The position numbers were made by a program, and so were the translations under genes. A DNA stretch of 19,362 nt, from positions 1 through 19,362 of the forward strand of contig JAUSKP010000047.1 of NCBI GenBank assembly GCA_030646555.1, given 5' to 3'. Of the stretch, positions 6,914 through 14,073 are shown piece by piece. The notes beneath the pieces are model-generated. The model ran no database searches. It had not been told where the DNA came from and saw nothing but the letters and a program-made list of their open reading frames with translations. This DNA comes from a bacterium (lineage in GTDB: Bacteria > Patescibacteriota > Minisyncoccia > UBA6257 > 02-FULL-45-10c). Every line of letters starts with the position of its first letter. The first letter of the stretch is position 1.

Positions 6914-7651
6914 ATGAACATTTTAGAGAAACTCACAAAAATAAAAAACATATTACTAGACATCCTATTTCCTCCTATCTGTCTAAGCTGTAAAAGCTGT
7001 CTGCCTGAAACCGAAAGGAGCAGAAAGGTCTGCCAAAAATGCCTTGGATCTATACAGATCTATTCGTCTTTTTTTTGTCCAAAATGCAAATCTAGAGTTC
7101 CCGACACGGAAAAATCCTGTCACAAAGAAATAAAATTTTTATTAGCCCCAGCCACCGACTATCAAAACCTAACAGTTAAAAATTTGATCTGGTTTTTAAA
7201 ATATCATAAATGGCGAGGCATAATAAAAATTATTAAACCCATGATAGATGAATATTTAAATATGTTAAATTATAATTTTAGAGGTTTTGTAATAATCCCC
7301 ATCCCCCTTCACCCTGACCGCCTCAAAGAAAGAGGTTTTAATCAATCGGAACTAATTGCTGAAATATTTGCTCATAGTTCGGCAATACTCACCACAAGTT
7401 GCCACCTCATGACAAACAACTTAAAAAGGGTTAAAGCGACAAAAACTCAAGCCGAATTAAAAAACATAAACGAAAGGATTAAAAATATAGAAAATTGCTT
7501 TGCCTTGGATAATCCGAAAGAAATTGAAAATAAAAACATTGTCCTGGTGGATGATGTTTTTACTACCGGTTCAACCATGAGCGAGGCCGTGAAAATACTT
7601 AAACAAGCCGGGGCTAAAAAAATAATAGCCTTCGTTTTCGCGAAGGCTTAA
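6914..7651 (+). CDS. comF: ComF-family amidophosphoribosyltransferase-like protein
   Basis: The product has 245 residues from MNILEKLTKIKN. An N-terminal zinc-ribbon region carries CLSCKSC, CQKCL and CPKCK pairs. A type I phosphoribosyltransferase fold follows with IPIPLHPDRLKERGFNQSEL, the conserved ComF block, and the PRPP loop IVLVDDVFTTGSTMSEA near the C-terminus. ComF works in natural transformation, late in DNA import, in bacteria where it is known. The actual reaction is not established. It stands alone on the plus strand, divergent from the pilus operon. Type IV pili bring in DNA in competent bacteria, so the neighbourhood is at least consistent with uptake. A palindromic element begins 7 bases after the stop. 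Confidence 0.92.
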   Translation: MNILEKLTKIKNILLDILFPPICLSCKSCLPETERSRKVCQKCLGSIQIYSSFFCPKCKSRVPDTEKSCHKEIKFLLAPATDYQNLTVKNLIWFLKYHKWRGIIKIIKPMIDEYLNMLNYNFRGFVIIPIPLHPDRLKERGFNQSELIAEIFAHSSAILTTSCHLMTNNLKRVKATKTQAELKNINERIKNIENCFALDNPKEIENKNIVLVDDVFTTGSTMSEAVKILKQAGAKKIIAFVFAKA

Positions 7652-7657
7652 ATTTTA

Positions 7658-7739
7658 CCCCGCACCTTTTAGAACAAATTAATATAATGATAATATTACA
7701 CAATCATTGTATATAACTCACGCGCTAAAAGGTGCGGGG
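7658..7739. mobile_element. Short inverted-repeat element, family B copy 1, with 4-bp target duplication
   Basis: The terminal repeats CCCCGCACCTTTTAG (7658-7672) and CTAAAAGGTGCGGGG (7725-7739) are perfect over 15 bp. The 82-bp element is flanked by TTTA at 7654-7657 and TTTA at 7740-7743. The interior has an imperfect ATATAATGAT/ATCATTGTATAT arm and no ORF. Copy 2 at 13767-13895 has the same ends and a different TTT-neighbouring extension. As RNA it could also act as a terminator-like hairpin between the convergent comF and dehydrogenase genes. Non-autonomous (MITE-like) status is inferred from the ends and the duplications. Confidence 0.72.
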
Positions 7740-7743
7740 TTTA

Positions 7744-8958
7744 TTATTTTATCTCGCTTGTTTCTATTTTAATTCCAAATTTTTTAAGTTCAGAAAATAT
7801 CTTCGCTCTATCTTCAGTTTCTATGGCCTCCGGAGAATAAACTCCTTTTCTTTTTAAGTTCGGAATCTTCTCCGCAAAAACGGCAGCGCAAAGTCCGGCG
7901 GCATAAGACACATAATTGGCTCCCGGATATATTTTATTAATTTCTGATTGGCTTGGAAATAAAATATGGGCCCGGAGAGTCTTTTTTTTCTGACTGGTAG
8001 AAGTTTCTTTACTGATAAGATTTTCAATTTTTACAACCTCCGTTCCGGAAACCTCTACAGAGGCCCAGAAATGAGCGTCATAAACTTTCTGATCTTCAAC
8101 TAACTTTTTCATTTCTTCAAGAGATGGCACATCCGGCCAAACTCTTACCATAAACTGATATGGAGAAATCATGGCATCGCCCACCTTGATTGGCCGAGTC
8201 TTCATAAGGCCAAGTTGGAACAAAGTTCTCATAAATTCAATTTCACTGCCCCCAATTTTCACGTCAGCATATTTAGTTTTGATAAAATGGGGCAGCATGC
8301 CTATATCCTCCTGAGCCATCAAATAGCACTTTTGATTAATAAAAGGTTCGGGGAAATCAAAAACTTCTTCTTCGCCAAAATTATCACGCGTGATAAATTT
8401 TCCATCTTCCAAAATATAAGGCGGAGATTTAACCTCATCAAAGGCGATCTCTTTTGACCAGGCGGTAAACGGAACGCGAGCGCTCACGTCCTCCAATAAT
8501 CTTACTTTTATATATTCAATTTGCCTAAGACCGGAACATAATTCGCCGATTACTAAATTGCTCACTCCCGGCGAGGCAGAGGCGTTAACTAAAGCCACAA
8601 GTCCTTTTTCTTTAAATGCTTCGTCGTATTCAAATTGTTCTATTACGGCCTCGCTCCAAAGCGATGCCAAATCTTGATAATTGACTCCAGCCTCAAGAAC
8701 TATTTTTATTAAATCTTTATTAAAATCCGGAGAGGCGGCATTAATAAGAAGAGCGCAGTCTTTTAAGGCGTCTTTCACGTCTTCTTTCTTAGTCGCGTCT
8801 AAAACCTTAAAAACTATTTTAGGATGAGAAACAAGGAATCTCTTTGCGTTTTTATCATTAATGTCGCCGATGTATACCCTTTCAATGGTCTCAAAATCAG
8901 CCAATGTTTTAGCTATTATAGAGCCTGTAGCCCCGCCCCCTAAAATAAGCACATTCAT
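7744..8958 (-). CDS. Saccharopine dehydrogenase-family (LYS9-like) oxidoreductase
   Basis: The product has 404 residues. The N-terminal Rossmann motif VLILGGGATGSIIAKTLA and acidic strand end VYIGDIN indicate NAD(P) binding. LDATKKEDVKDALKDCALLINAASP is typical of the family's first domain. NASASPGVSNL and a C-terminal block, ANYVSYAAGLCAAVFAEKI followed by KGVYSPEAI, match the saccharopine reductase C-terminal fold. Members act on saccharopine, carboxynorspermidine or related imine substrates; I cannot tell which here. The tRNA-Ala gene lies between it and a second enzyme of the same superfamily, so both may work in one pathway, perhaps polyamine or amino-acid related. That link is inference. 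A family B element abuts its stop codon. Confidence 0.85.
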   Translation of the reverse strand: MNVLILGGGATGSIIAKTLADFETIERVYIGDINDKNAKRFLVSHPKIVFKVLDATKKEDVKDALKDCALLINAASPDFNKDLIKIVLEAGVNYQDLASLWSEAVIEQFEYDEAFKEKGLVALVNASASPGVSNLVIGELCSGLRQIEYIKVRLLEDVSARVPFTAWSKEIAFDEVKSPPYILEDGKFITRDNFGEEEVFDFPEPFINQKCYLMAQEDIGMLPHFIKTKYADVKIGGSEIEFMRTLFQLGLMKTRPIKVGDAMISPYQFMVRVWPDVPSLEEMKKLVEDQKVYDAHFWASVEVSGTEVVKIENLISKETSTSQKKKTLRAHILFPSQSEINKIYPGANYVSYAAGLCAAVFAEKIPNLKRKGVYSPEAIETEDRAKIFSELKKFGIKIETSEIK

Positions 8959-9027
8959 AAAATAAGCTTAGTCCAAGTTAAAATTAAAAACAACTATAGA
9001 TAAAATTGACAGAAAAAATATAAAAAA

Positions 9028-9101
9028 TGGTGGACCTAAGGAGAATCGAACTCCTCTCTCCCGGATGCAAACCGGGTGCTCTACCACTAAGCTATAGGCC
9101 C
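9028..9101 (-). tRNA. tRNA-Ala(UGC) with encoded CCA
   Basis: The acceptor GGGCCTA pairs with TAGGTCC. The D arm is GCTT/GAGC, the anticodon stem is CCCGG/CCGGG around TTTGCAT (anticodon TGC), and the T arm has GTTCGATTC. The discriminator A is followed by genomic CCA (9028-9030). The gene sits in the same orientation between two dehydrogenase-like genes, so it may be cut out of their shared transcript. Confidence 0.95.
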
Positions 9102-9170
9102 TTGCTCAAAAAGAATAAATTAAAAACCGCGAATCAGCAAATTTTTCAATCCGCCATAGCTATGAAGATT

Positions 9171-10412
9171 TTAAATTATGCAAAAGCGTTCAAAACGATT
9201 GAATTTAGATCTTCTTAGTTTTATTTCTGGATTATATTTTACCAATTTCAAATTTCCTTTATTCTTTTTAAAAACGGACTCCTGAACACGCATATTTTCA
9301 AACATAAAATATTTATAATGCTTATCAAATAAATCTTCAGTAAAATAAATTCCCGGCTTAAGCTTATCAACCAATAATGTGAATATTGCCGAAAATATTC
9401 CAACAACAACCTGCGTATAAGTGGAGTTGGTTCCGATTATGGCGGCATTTGGAATACTATTGAAGTAATAAACTCTTTTATCCGGGTAATCCAACAAAAC
9501 CCCAACGCTATCCGCGCCGTCTAAAACTTCACGGACATTATCGCCCAAAACCAAGTCTTTTTTATCAATATCTCCTTTTTTCTTATAAATTTTAATAAGA
9601 TTTTCCAAAGTTTTTGGAAAAATAGCATAAATAAATTTAGAGGGAATGTCATATTTATAAGACATAGAAATATTTTCTTCATGAAGAACCGTGAGGCCCT
9701 CAGGATATTTTTTTAGCTTCATAATGGGCTCCAAAATACTTTTCATATTTTCTCTATTTTCTAAAGCATTGGGAAAAAGGCGTTTTATTTTATGCCGACC
9801 CAATGCTATGCCGGACGGATCCCTTACCGCTTCAACGATAAACTCATGAATTGACCAAGTCGTCATTGAATGCCATTTTTTAGCCGTCATTGAAGTATCA
9901 TATTCAAAATGAATGATCTGTTTCGGCACTCCAAATTTTTCTATTCCATATCGCGCCCACATATTAACATTCCCCGGATTCATACCCGTACAGAGTATAT
10001 GCGGCGCGTTATTAAACTCGCTTTTTCGCGGATATATATCAAAAATCAATTCGTCTATCATCTTCTTGTCATCGTTCATTGCGGTATTAATATAAGAAAC
10101 TCCGGCTTTGTTGGTCGCCTCTAAAATTCCTAGGGTATCCGCATCGGTAATGTCCAAAACAATGTCTATTTTATTATTTTTTAAAATATCTAAATATTCT
10201 TTTTTATTTTTTGGCAAATCAATTTTTTTACGCAAAAAATGGTAATTTAAAACTTTATGGTCGATAGAGCAATCTTTCAAAACTTTATCATTCTTATCAA
10301 GCAAAATCAGCTTGCCAAATAAATTATCGCGATAACCGCTCAAATAATGCAAAAAGGCATTGGCGACTCCACCAGACGCGCCCAAAACTAATAAATTGGG
10401 TTTCTTTTTCAT
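9171..10412 (-). CDS. Homospermidine synthase-like, saccharopine dehydrogenase-fold oxidoreductase
   Basis: The product has 413 residues. An NAD(P)-binding motif LLVLGASGGVANAFLHYL (about 7-24), strand end KLILLDKND, and NKIDIVLDITDADTLGILEATNKAG form the Rossmann domain. YINTAMND and then HILCTGMNPGNVNMWARYGI (about 138-157) match the central block of bacterial homospermidine synthases (GANPG motif). TTWSIHEFIVEAV and the lysine/tyrosine-rich C-terminus complete a typical length. If the assignment holds, it would make homospermidine from putrescine-type substrates with NAD recycling. Carboxynorspermidine synthase is an alternative. It starts 3 bases after the DUF5652-like gene, so the two are probably co-transcribed, and a tRNA-Ala follows. 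Confidence 0.72.
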   Translation of the reverse strand: MKKKPNLLVLGASGGVANAFLHYLSGYRDNLFGKLILLDKNDKVLKDCSIDHKVLNYHFLRKKIDLPKNKKEYLDILKNNKIDIVLDITDADTLGILEATNKAGVSYINTAMNDDKKMIDELIFDIYPRKSEFNNAPHILCTGMNPGNVNMWARYGIEKFGVPKQIIHFEYDTSMTAKKWHSMTTWSIHEFIVEAVRDPSGIALGRHKIKRLFPNALENRENMKSILEPIMKLKKYPEGLTVLHEENISMSYKYDIPSKFIYAIFPKTLENLIKIYKKKGDIDKKDLVLGDNVREVLDGADSVGVLLDYPDKRVYYFNSIPNAAIIGTNSTYTQVVVGIFSAIFTLLVDKLKPGIYFTEDLFDKHYKYFMFENMRVQESVFKKNKGNLKLVKYNPEIKLRRSKFNRFERFCII

Positions 10413-10415
10413 TTT

Positions 10416-10625
10416 TTATCCTTGCTGAATTTGGCTATTCTTTTTACTGAAATAATAAATATACAAAATATCTAATAAGCCCATCGTATTTATCGCCAAT
10501 AAAGCAACGAACCACTTTTTGCTGTCTGCTTTGGCAGCTGTCCAAAGCGCTATACCCTTCCAAGTTAAAGTCCAAGCTAAAACGGCGGTCAAAAGATAGG
10601 GATTTTGCGCGATGTAATCAAACAT
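10416..10625 (-). CDS. DUF5652-like two-helix membrane protein
   Basis: The product has 69 residues with two membrane segments (about 10-30 and 40-60). The blocks WTLTWKGIALWTAAKADSKKWFV and LLAINTMGLLDILYIYYF match my memory of DUF5652, a small family common in Patescibacteria with unknown function. It ends with a short polar tail. It lies directly upstream of the homospermidine synthase-like gene with a 3-base gap, and its leader is AT-rich. No biochemical role can be given. Confidence 0.82.
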   Translation of the reverse strand: MFDYIAQNPYLLTAVLAWTLTWKGIALWTAAKADSKKWFVALLAINTMGLLDILYIYYFSKKNSQIQQG

Positions 10626-10699
10626 ATTTTTGAATTGTTTTTTTTAATTTTCCGACTATTTTATTTTAACACAGGAAAAGAATCTATTTAAAGATACAG

Positions 10700-11710
10700 T
10701 TACATCATGAGCAGTTTTTTTGCCTCATTCCAAATTTCCGGATCATTCTGTTTTTCTTTAAGCCAATACCACCATTCCCCTCCCCAAAAATAAATTTCGT
10801 CAAAGCCGGTTTTTTTAGCGAATTCAATGTTTTTCTTGAAGAATTCAAAATTCATCGTCTTGCTTTGTTCTTCGGGTGAACAATCGCTAAGCTGGCTCTT
10901 ACACCACGGTTCGGCCTGTAATTCTCCAGAAATGACTTTTTTACCGAACAGTTTTTCAATAAGCAATGCTCTGCGATAATAAAAAACTGCCGGATGCGGA
11001 AATGTCAGATAGAACTTATAAAAGCCAAGCTGCGGAACCCAGATCCTTCGGTAAAGAGTCGGCGAGACCACATCCGCGATACTTGCCGGAAGCCACCATA
11101 AAGAACCTTCTCCGCTGTCGGAAATTATCACGGGCCTATCATCAATAGATTTTATCAGCGCCACTTCTTTTTTTACGAAACTAACCGGAAGAACGAATGG
11201 GCATAAACCAAAAGGAAAAAACGGTTCATTTTCCGCCTGCCAGTATTTAATTGCCGGCGAATCTTTATATCGCGACACTACTTTCTCAGTTAGAACCAAG
11301 GCCTTTCCTTCTCTTTCTTCCCAGCTTAAACTTTCTGCCCATCCGGGAACATGGCATTCGGGCCAGCGGATGACTTTAAGTCCGGTCACCAGCAAAACCT
11401 CAACCTCTCTTTTTTCCGCTTCTTTAATCTGCCAATCCAAATCTTCAAAATCAAATTCCCCTTCTTTTGTTTCTATCAGATTCCATTGAGCGGCAATTTT
11501 GATCTGCTTGAATTTCAAATCATCAAGAAGCGCTAAATATGTTTCTTTCCAATCCAGCCCCAGGAGCTCGGCCTGCGATTTGGAAAAAGCCATCCCCCAT
11601 GTTATTTTTTCCGGCAGCTTGGCCCGCCCGACGAAAAAATATCCCACAAACGCAATGATTAGGAGCGCAATCACCCAAAATAAAATTGTCATTGATTTAT
11701 TTTTCATCAA
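10700..11710 (-). CDS. Membrane-anchored TIM-barrel glycoside hydrolase-like protein
   Basis: The product has 336 residues. An N-terminal membrane anchor (about 8-27, TILFWVIALLIIAFVGYFFV) would place the enzyme outside the cytoplasmic membrane. The rest follows clan GH-A barrels: an early strand with IKIAAQWNLIETKEGEFDFEDLD, WQAENEPFFPFG with the likely acid/base E162 after Asn, DSGEGSLWW, and GELQAEPWC (262-270) offering E263 or E267 as nucleophile. The last strand has FDEIYFWGGEWWYWL. Known relatives are GH5/GH39/GH42-like glycosidases; the substrate is unknown. It starts 8 bases after the GT-B-like gene, so synthesis and trimming of a surface glycan are plausible, as inference. M7 is an alternative start. 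Confidence 0.78.
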   Translation of the reverse strand: MMKNKSMTILFWVIALLIIAFVGYFFVGRAKLPEKITWGMAFSKSQAELLGLDWKETYLALLDDLKFKQIKIAAQWNLIETKEGEFDFEDLDWQIKEAEKREVEVLLVTGLKVIRWPECHVPGWAESLSWEEREGKALVLTEKVVSRYKDSPAIKYWQAENEPFFPFGLCPFVLPVSFVKKEVALIKSIDDRPVIISDSGEGSLWWLPASIADVVSPTLYRRIWVPQLGFYKFYLTFPHPAVFYYRRALLIEKLFGKKVISGELQAEPWCKSQLSDCSPEEQSKTMNFEFFKKNIEFAKKTGFDEIYFWGGEWWYWLKEKQNDPEIWNEAKKLLMM

Positions 11711-11718
11711 AACCTATT

Positions 11719-13014
11719 TTAATTATTTTTATTTAATAGACTTTTTATTTTAAACGTCCCGAGTTTTTCTCCTTCTATAAAACCCTGCATAGCCGCTTCG
11801 GCAAACCACCCGCTGTTCAGCAAGTCAAAAAGCCACAAGTCTGTATATTTGGGATCTCCCTGTGGCATTCCCGAACCCAGCCTTAAAAGCCACTCTTTAT
11901 TGCAATCTTCCTGCGAACCCACGGGCGGAGCCATAATGATGGGTAGTCCCAGGGCGGAATAAAAAGACAATTCACTGGGCTTGGTCCAAAGAATATCAGT
12001 GGTCCGCAACGCGCGGTTAAAAGCTTCAAAATAGCTGTCTGTATTTTCGGCAAAAATTATCTCTATGTTTTTGCCCAAACAATCATTCAATCCCAATTTT
12101 TTAATATGTTTTTCAAAATATTCTTTGCTTTTCTCCCTTGTTCCGGCAGACAGGATTATTTTGATCTCCTGATTTCTTATTTTTTTAGACAAACTTTTCA
12201 AAACTTTTACGCCAATATCCCTTTGAGCTCCTGCGCCGCCCACGGAAAATAACAAAGTCAGAAGATGGGCCGAATATTCGGGCAATTCCCCTAGGTATTT
12301 TTTGACCAGTGTTTCGTATTCTTTGAAATAAACCCCCTTGGGATCCAAATTCAAAAGACGGCAACCAAGATCATTTTTCAGAATTTCCATATTTTCCGAA
12401 CCGATATTTTCTAAAGGCAACGGGTATCCGGTTAAATAAATATTTTCCTGTTTAACGCCATAAAGCTGGAGTCTTTCGGATGCCCTTAGCGTAGGAACGA
12501 GATATTTAATCTTGCTTGAATCCGGATCTATTGAAACCCAAGATCGGGCAATGTCCGCATCGCAAATAACCATAAAAATTTCAGCCGGACAACCGAAATA
12601 TTCGGCCATAAAAACCGGCATAAAAAAAGTGCTGATGATTGGTCTTTCTCCCATTTTTTCTATCAAGCGCCTTCCCCATCCCATTTTCATCAAAAAAAAC
12701 AGGAACTTTAACTCAAAATTTGGGCGCGACAGATCTCTTTTCGGATAAAAATTTGCAATTTTATGAAAGCTGTCAAAAAATGAAAAAGCCATTCCTCCCA
12801 CGAACGGAATATTTTTAAAATTAGAAATAAATTCGTAAAATATTCTGATACTCCCCCAAATCCACCTGTCTTTATCGGAAATGCCCGGATAACAATTGGC
12901 ATTAATAAGTTTTCCCTCCGGCGCCAAAAATTTTAACGGATAAGCGGTTCTTTGATGCCCGTAGCCCATATCTACCGCCACAACCCATGCCTGATCCCGA
13001 TTTTCCTTTTTCAT
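11719..13014 (-). CDS. GT-B fold glycosyltransferase-like protein of uncharacterised family
   Basis: The product has 431 residues. The start AWVVAVDMGYGHQRTAYPL resembles the Gly/His loop at the N-terminus of MurG and diacylglycerol glucosyltransferase-type enzymes. The middle has PAEIFMVICDADIARSW and a strand LLTLLFSVGGAGAQRDIGV like the MurG second-domain start. IILSAGTREKSKEYF and the C-terminal TKPSELSFYSALGLPIIMAPPVGSQEDCNKEWLL resemble the nucleotide-sugar site, where a Glu and Gln follow a Pro-rich loop. I do not recognise a named family. It probably transfers a sugar to a lipid or envelope acceptor. It forms an operon with the downstream glycosidase and has a leaderless-type promoter. 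Confidence 0.7.
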   Translation of the reverse strand: MKKENRDQAWVVAVDMGYGHQRTAYPLKFLAPEGKLINANCYPGISDKDRWIWGSIRIFYEFISNFKNIPFVGGMAFSFFDSFHKIANFYPKRDLSRPNFELKFLFFLMKMGWGRRLIEKMGERPIISTFFMPVFMAEYFGCPAEIFMVICDADIARSWVSIDPDSSKIKYLVPTLRASERLQLYGVKQENIYLTGYPLPLENIGSENMEILKNDLGCRLLNLDPKGVYFKEYETLVKKYLGELPEYSAHLLTLLFSVGGAGAQRDIGVKVLKSLSKKIRNQEIKIILSAGTREKSKEYFEKHIKKLGLNDCLGKNIEIIFAENTDSYFEAFNRALRTTDILWTKPSELSFYSALGLPIIMAPPVGSQEDCNKEWLLRLGSGMPQGDPKYTDLWLFDLLNSGWFAEAAMQGFIEGEKLGTFKIKSLLNKNN

Positions 13015-13022
13015 ATAAATTT

Positions 13023-13051
13023 ATTATACCAAAGATCAGCCGCCTCAATCA
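13023..13051 (-). promoter_or_regulatory. Promoter of the GT-B/glycosidase unit (leaderless)
   Basis: A perfect -10 box TATAAT (13023-13028, minus strand) ends 8 nt before the ATG at 13014. With a 17-bp spacer the -35 would be TGATTG (13046-13051), which is weak. TTGAGG is another choice with a short spacer. The predicted start point falls on the start codon. No Shine-Dalgarno is present. Confidence 0.55.
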
Positions 13052-13102
13052 GATGTTTTAGTTTTTATTTATTTAATTTTAGTATAACTCTCCTTGTGCC
13101 AC

Positions 13103-13190
13103 CGCTAAAGCTTTAGCGACACGCGGTCGCGACGATCTACCTGCGGACATCGTCCGCCGAAGGCGGATCAGCCTTTGGCTGAGAACCGCG
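13103..13190. repeat. Cluster of GC-rich palindromes downstream of tRNA-Ser(CGA)
   Basis: A perfect 16-bp palindrome CGCTAAAGCTTTAGCG (13103-13118) is followed by an outer stem CGCGGT (13122-13127)/ACCGCG (13185-13190). The outer stem encloses CGAT...ATCG, TCCGCC-gaa-GGCGGA (13153-13167) and TCAGCC-ttt-GGCTGA (13168-13182). Together they fold as a four-armed junction. The composition is much more GC-rich than the surroundings. No T-tract and no gene. Confidence 0.6.
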
Positions 13191-13209
13191 AACAAATTTC
13201 TGAACAAAG

Positions 13210-13296
13210 CGGAGGGGGTGAGATTTGAACTCACGATACCCTTTCGGGTATACCACATTTCGAGTGTGGCGCTTTCAACCGCTCAGCCACCCCTCC
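13210..13296 (-). tRNA. tRNA-Ser(CGA)
   Basis: The acceptor GGAGGGG pairs with CCCCTCC and the discriminator is G. The anticodon arm CCACA-CTCGAAA-TGTGG gives CGA. The long variable arm TACCC-GAAA-GGGTA is diagnostic of a class II serine tRNA, and the T arm carries GTTCAAATC. CCA is not encoded. Confidence 0.95.
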
Positions 13297-13321
13297 GCTT
13301 TGTTTAGAATAAAAAAGACTT

Positions 13322-13353
13322 ATCTCCCTGCGGGAGATGTCCCGAAGGGACAT
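13322..13353. repeat. Two overlapping short hairpins upstream of tRNA-Ser(CGA)
   Basis: ATCTCCC-tgc-GGGAGAT (13322-13338) overlaps ATGTCCC-gaa-GGGACAT (13337-13353). These are minimal palindromes with 3-nt loops, similar in style to those at 13153-13182. Their position between the SWIB terminator and the tRNA gene suggests inserted repeats rather than an operator. Confidence 0.5.
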
Positions 13354-13381
13354 AACCAATATACCAAAAACGGCCTAAAAT

Positions 13382-13412
13382 AAAAAATCCGGCTCCTCAC
13401 AAGCCGAATTCT
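13382..13412 (-). terminator. Intrinsic terminator after the SWIB gene
   Basis: On the minus strand CGGCT (13402-13406) and AGCCG (13390-13394) pair around 7 nt and are followed by GATTTTTTA. The sequence is nearly the same as the terminator 3' of the 52-residue zinc protein once a later insertion there is removed. Confidence 0.82.
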
Positions 13413-13439
13413 TTATTTTTGAAATTTCAAAACGATAAA

Positions 13440-13694
13440 CTAGGAGAGATGCTTGGAAACCAACTTGGTCATTTCAAACATATCAACAACCTTCTTTCCA
13501 CCAAATACTGCTTTTAAATTCTCATCAGCAATGATATTGCGCTTAGCCTTTGGATCCTGAAGATTTTTCCCCTTGATATATACCCAAAGTTTTTTTACCA
13601 CTTCGCTGCGAGGCATTGGACCCTTTCCAACCACTGCAGCTAATTCAGCGCTCACTGTGAGCGGCTTCATAAATGCGGAATTAACTTTTGCCAT
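13440..13694 (-). CDS. SWIB/MDM2-domain protein
   Basis: The chosen ATG at 13692-13694 gives 84 residues (MAKVNSAFMKPLTVSAELA). The upstream ATG at 13736 is rejected because it lies before the predicted transcription start. The whole protein is one SWIB domain: LAAVVGKGPMPRSEVVKKLWVYIKGKNLQD, then RNIIADENLKAVFGGKKVVDMFEMTKLVSKHL. SWIB domains are protein-interaction folds best known from eukaryotic chromatin remodelers. Standalone bacterial versions occur in chlamydiae and some other phyla, where a DNA or nucleoid role has been proposed. It is a single-gene unit with its own promoter and terminator. A family B element sits exactly at its -35 box. Confidence 0.93.
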   Translation of the reverse strand: MAKVNSAFMKPLTVSAELAAVVGKGPMPRSEVVKKLWVYIKGKNLQDPKAKRNIIADENLKAVFGGKKVVDMFEMTKLVSKHLS

Positions 13695-13739
13695 AATATT
13701 TTTTATATTAAATAGGCGACCTTTTATAAATACCAAATA

Positions 13740-13766
13740 ATTATATCATACTCCCAGAGGAGTCAA
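13740..13766 (-). promoter_or_regulatory. Promoter of the SWIB gene
   Basis: The -10 box is TATAAT (13740-13745), preceded by TATGA as a partial extended -10. The -35 box is TTGACT (13761-13766) with a short 15-bp spacer. The predicted start is near 13733, giving a leader of about 39 nt to the ATG at 13694. The TTGA of the -35 box is also the 4-bp target duplication of the adjacent element. Confidence 0.65.
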
Positions 13767-13895
13767 CCCCGCACCTTTCAAGGATTGGTTAAAGGATATT
13801 GATCAAAATAAGTTCATATAATGTTTTTTTCAAATGGGCGGGGTAATATTTTCCTAACCATTGTTTTTTATTAGCTATCCTTGAAAGGTGCGGGG
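13767..13895. mobile_element. Short inverted-repeat element, family B copy 2, with TCAA target duplication
   Basis: The terminal repeats CCCCGCACCTTTCAAGGAT (from 13767) and its complement (ending 13895) are perfect over 19 bp. The next segment TGGTTAAAGGATATT pairs imperfectly with AATATTTTCCTAACCA. TCAA occurs directly on both sides (13763-13766 and 13896-13899). It shares CCCCGCACCTTT ends with 7658-7739. It is 129 bp long without an ORF. Confidence 0.75.
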
Positions 13896-13920
13896 TCAAC
13901 AGATAATAAATTTGGGGATA

Positions 13921-13946
13921 AAAAAATCCGGCTCCTCACAAGCCGG
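13921..13946 (-). terminator. Intrinsic terminator of the 52-residue zinc protein gene, split by an insertion
   Basis: On the minus strand CCGGCT (13941-13946) pairs with AGCCGG (13928-13933), followed by ATTTTTT. The expected upstream bases (ATTCGGCTTG on the minus strand) are found 128 bp away at 14074-14083. The element between them ends in CCGG, so it restores the stem and termination should still work. Confidence 0.75.
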
Positions 13947-14073
13947 GCAGTGAAAATTCAATTGGTTCGTTCAGACGAACATATTCTATAAATAGCCGCT
14001 AACTAAGAATAAAAATGATTGCGTAATACTAAATAGTTTACAGAATATATTGATTGAATTTCTACTGACCCGG
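13943..14073. mobile_element. Short inverted-repeat element, family C, inserted in a terminator
   Basis: The end CCGGGCAGTGAAAATTCAAT (from 13943) and the end ATTGAATTTCTACTGACCCGG-like (to 14073) are imperfect terminal repeats of about 20 bp. Inside are GTTCGT-tcag-ACGAAC (13965-13980) and an arm ATATTCT (13981-13987)/AGAATAT (14042-14048), a three-way layout. CAAG flanks it on both sides (13939-13942 and 14074-14077). The flanking repeat extends to CAAGCCG if the CCG end of the element is counted. There is no ORF. Confidence 0.75.

Noticed and set aside
7658..7739. Plain intrinsic terminator between comF and the dehydrogenase gene
   Set aside because: The 52-nt loop is too long for a standard terminator, the same ends recur at 13767-13895, and both copies have flanking 4-bp repeats. 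A terminating side effect is still possible.
13695..13736. N-terminal extension of the SWIB protein from the ATG at 13736
   Set aside because: The predicted transcription start near 13733 lies inside that ATG, and the extra residues are outside the SWIB domain.
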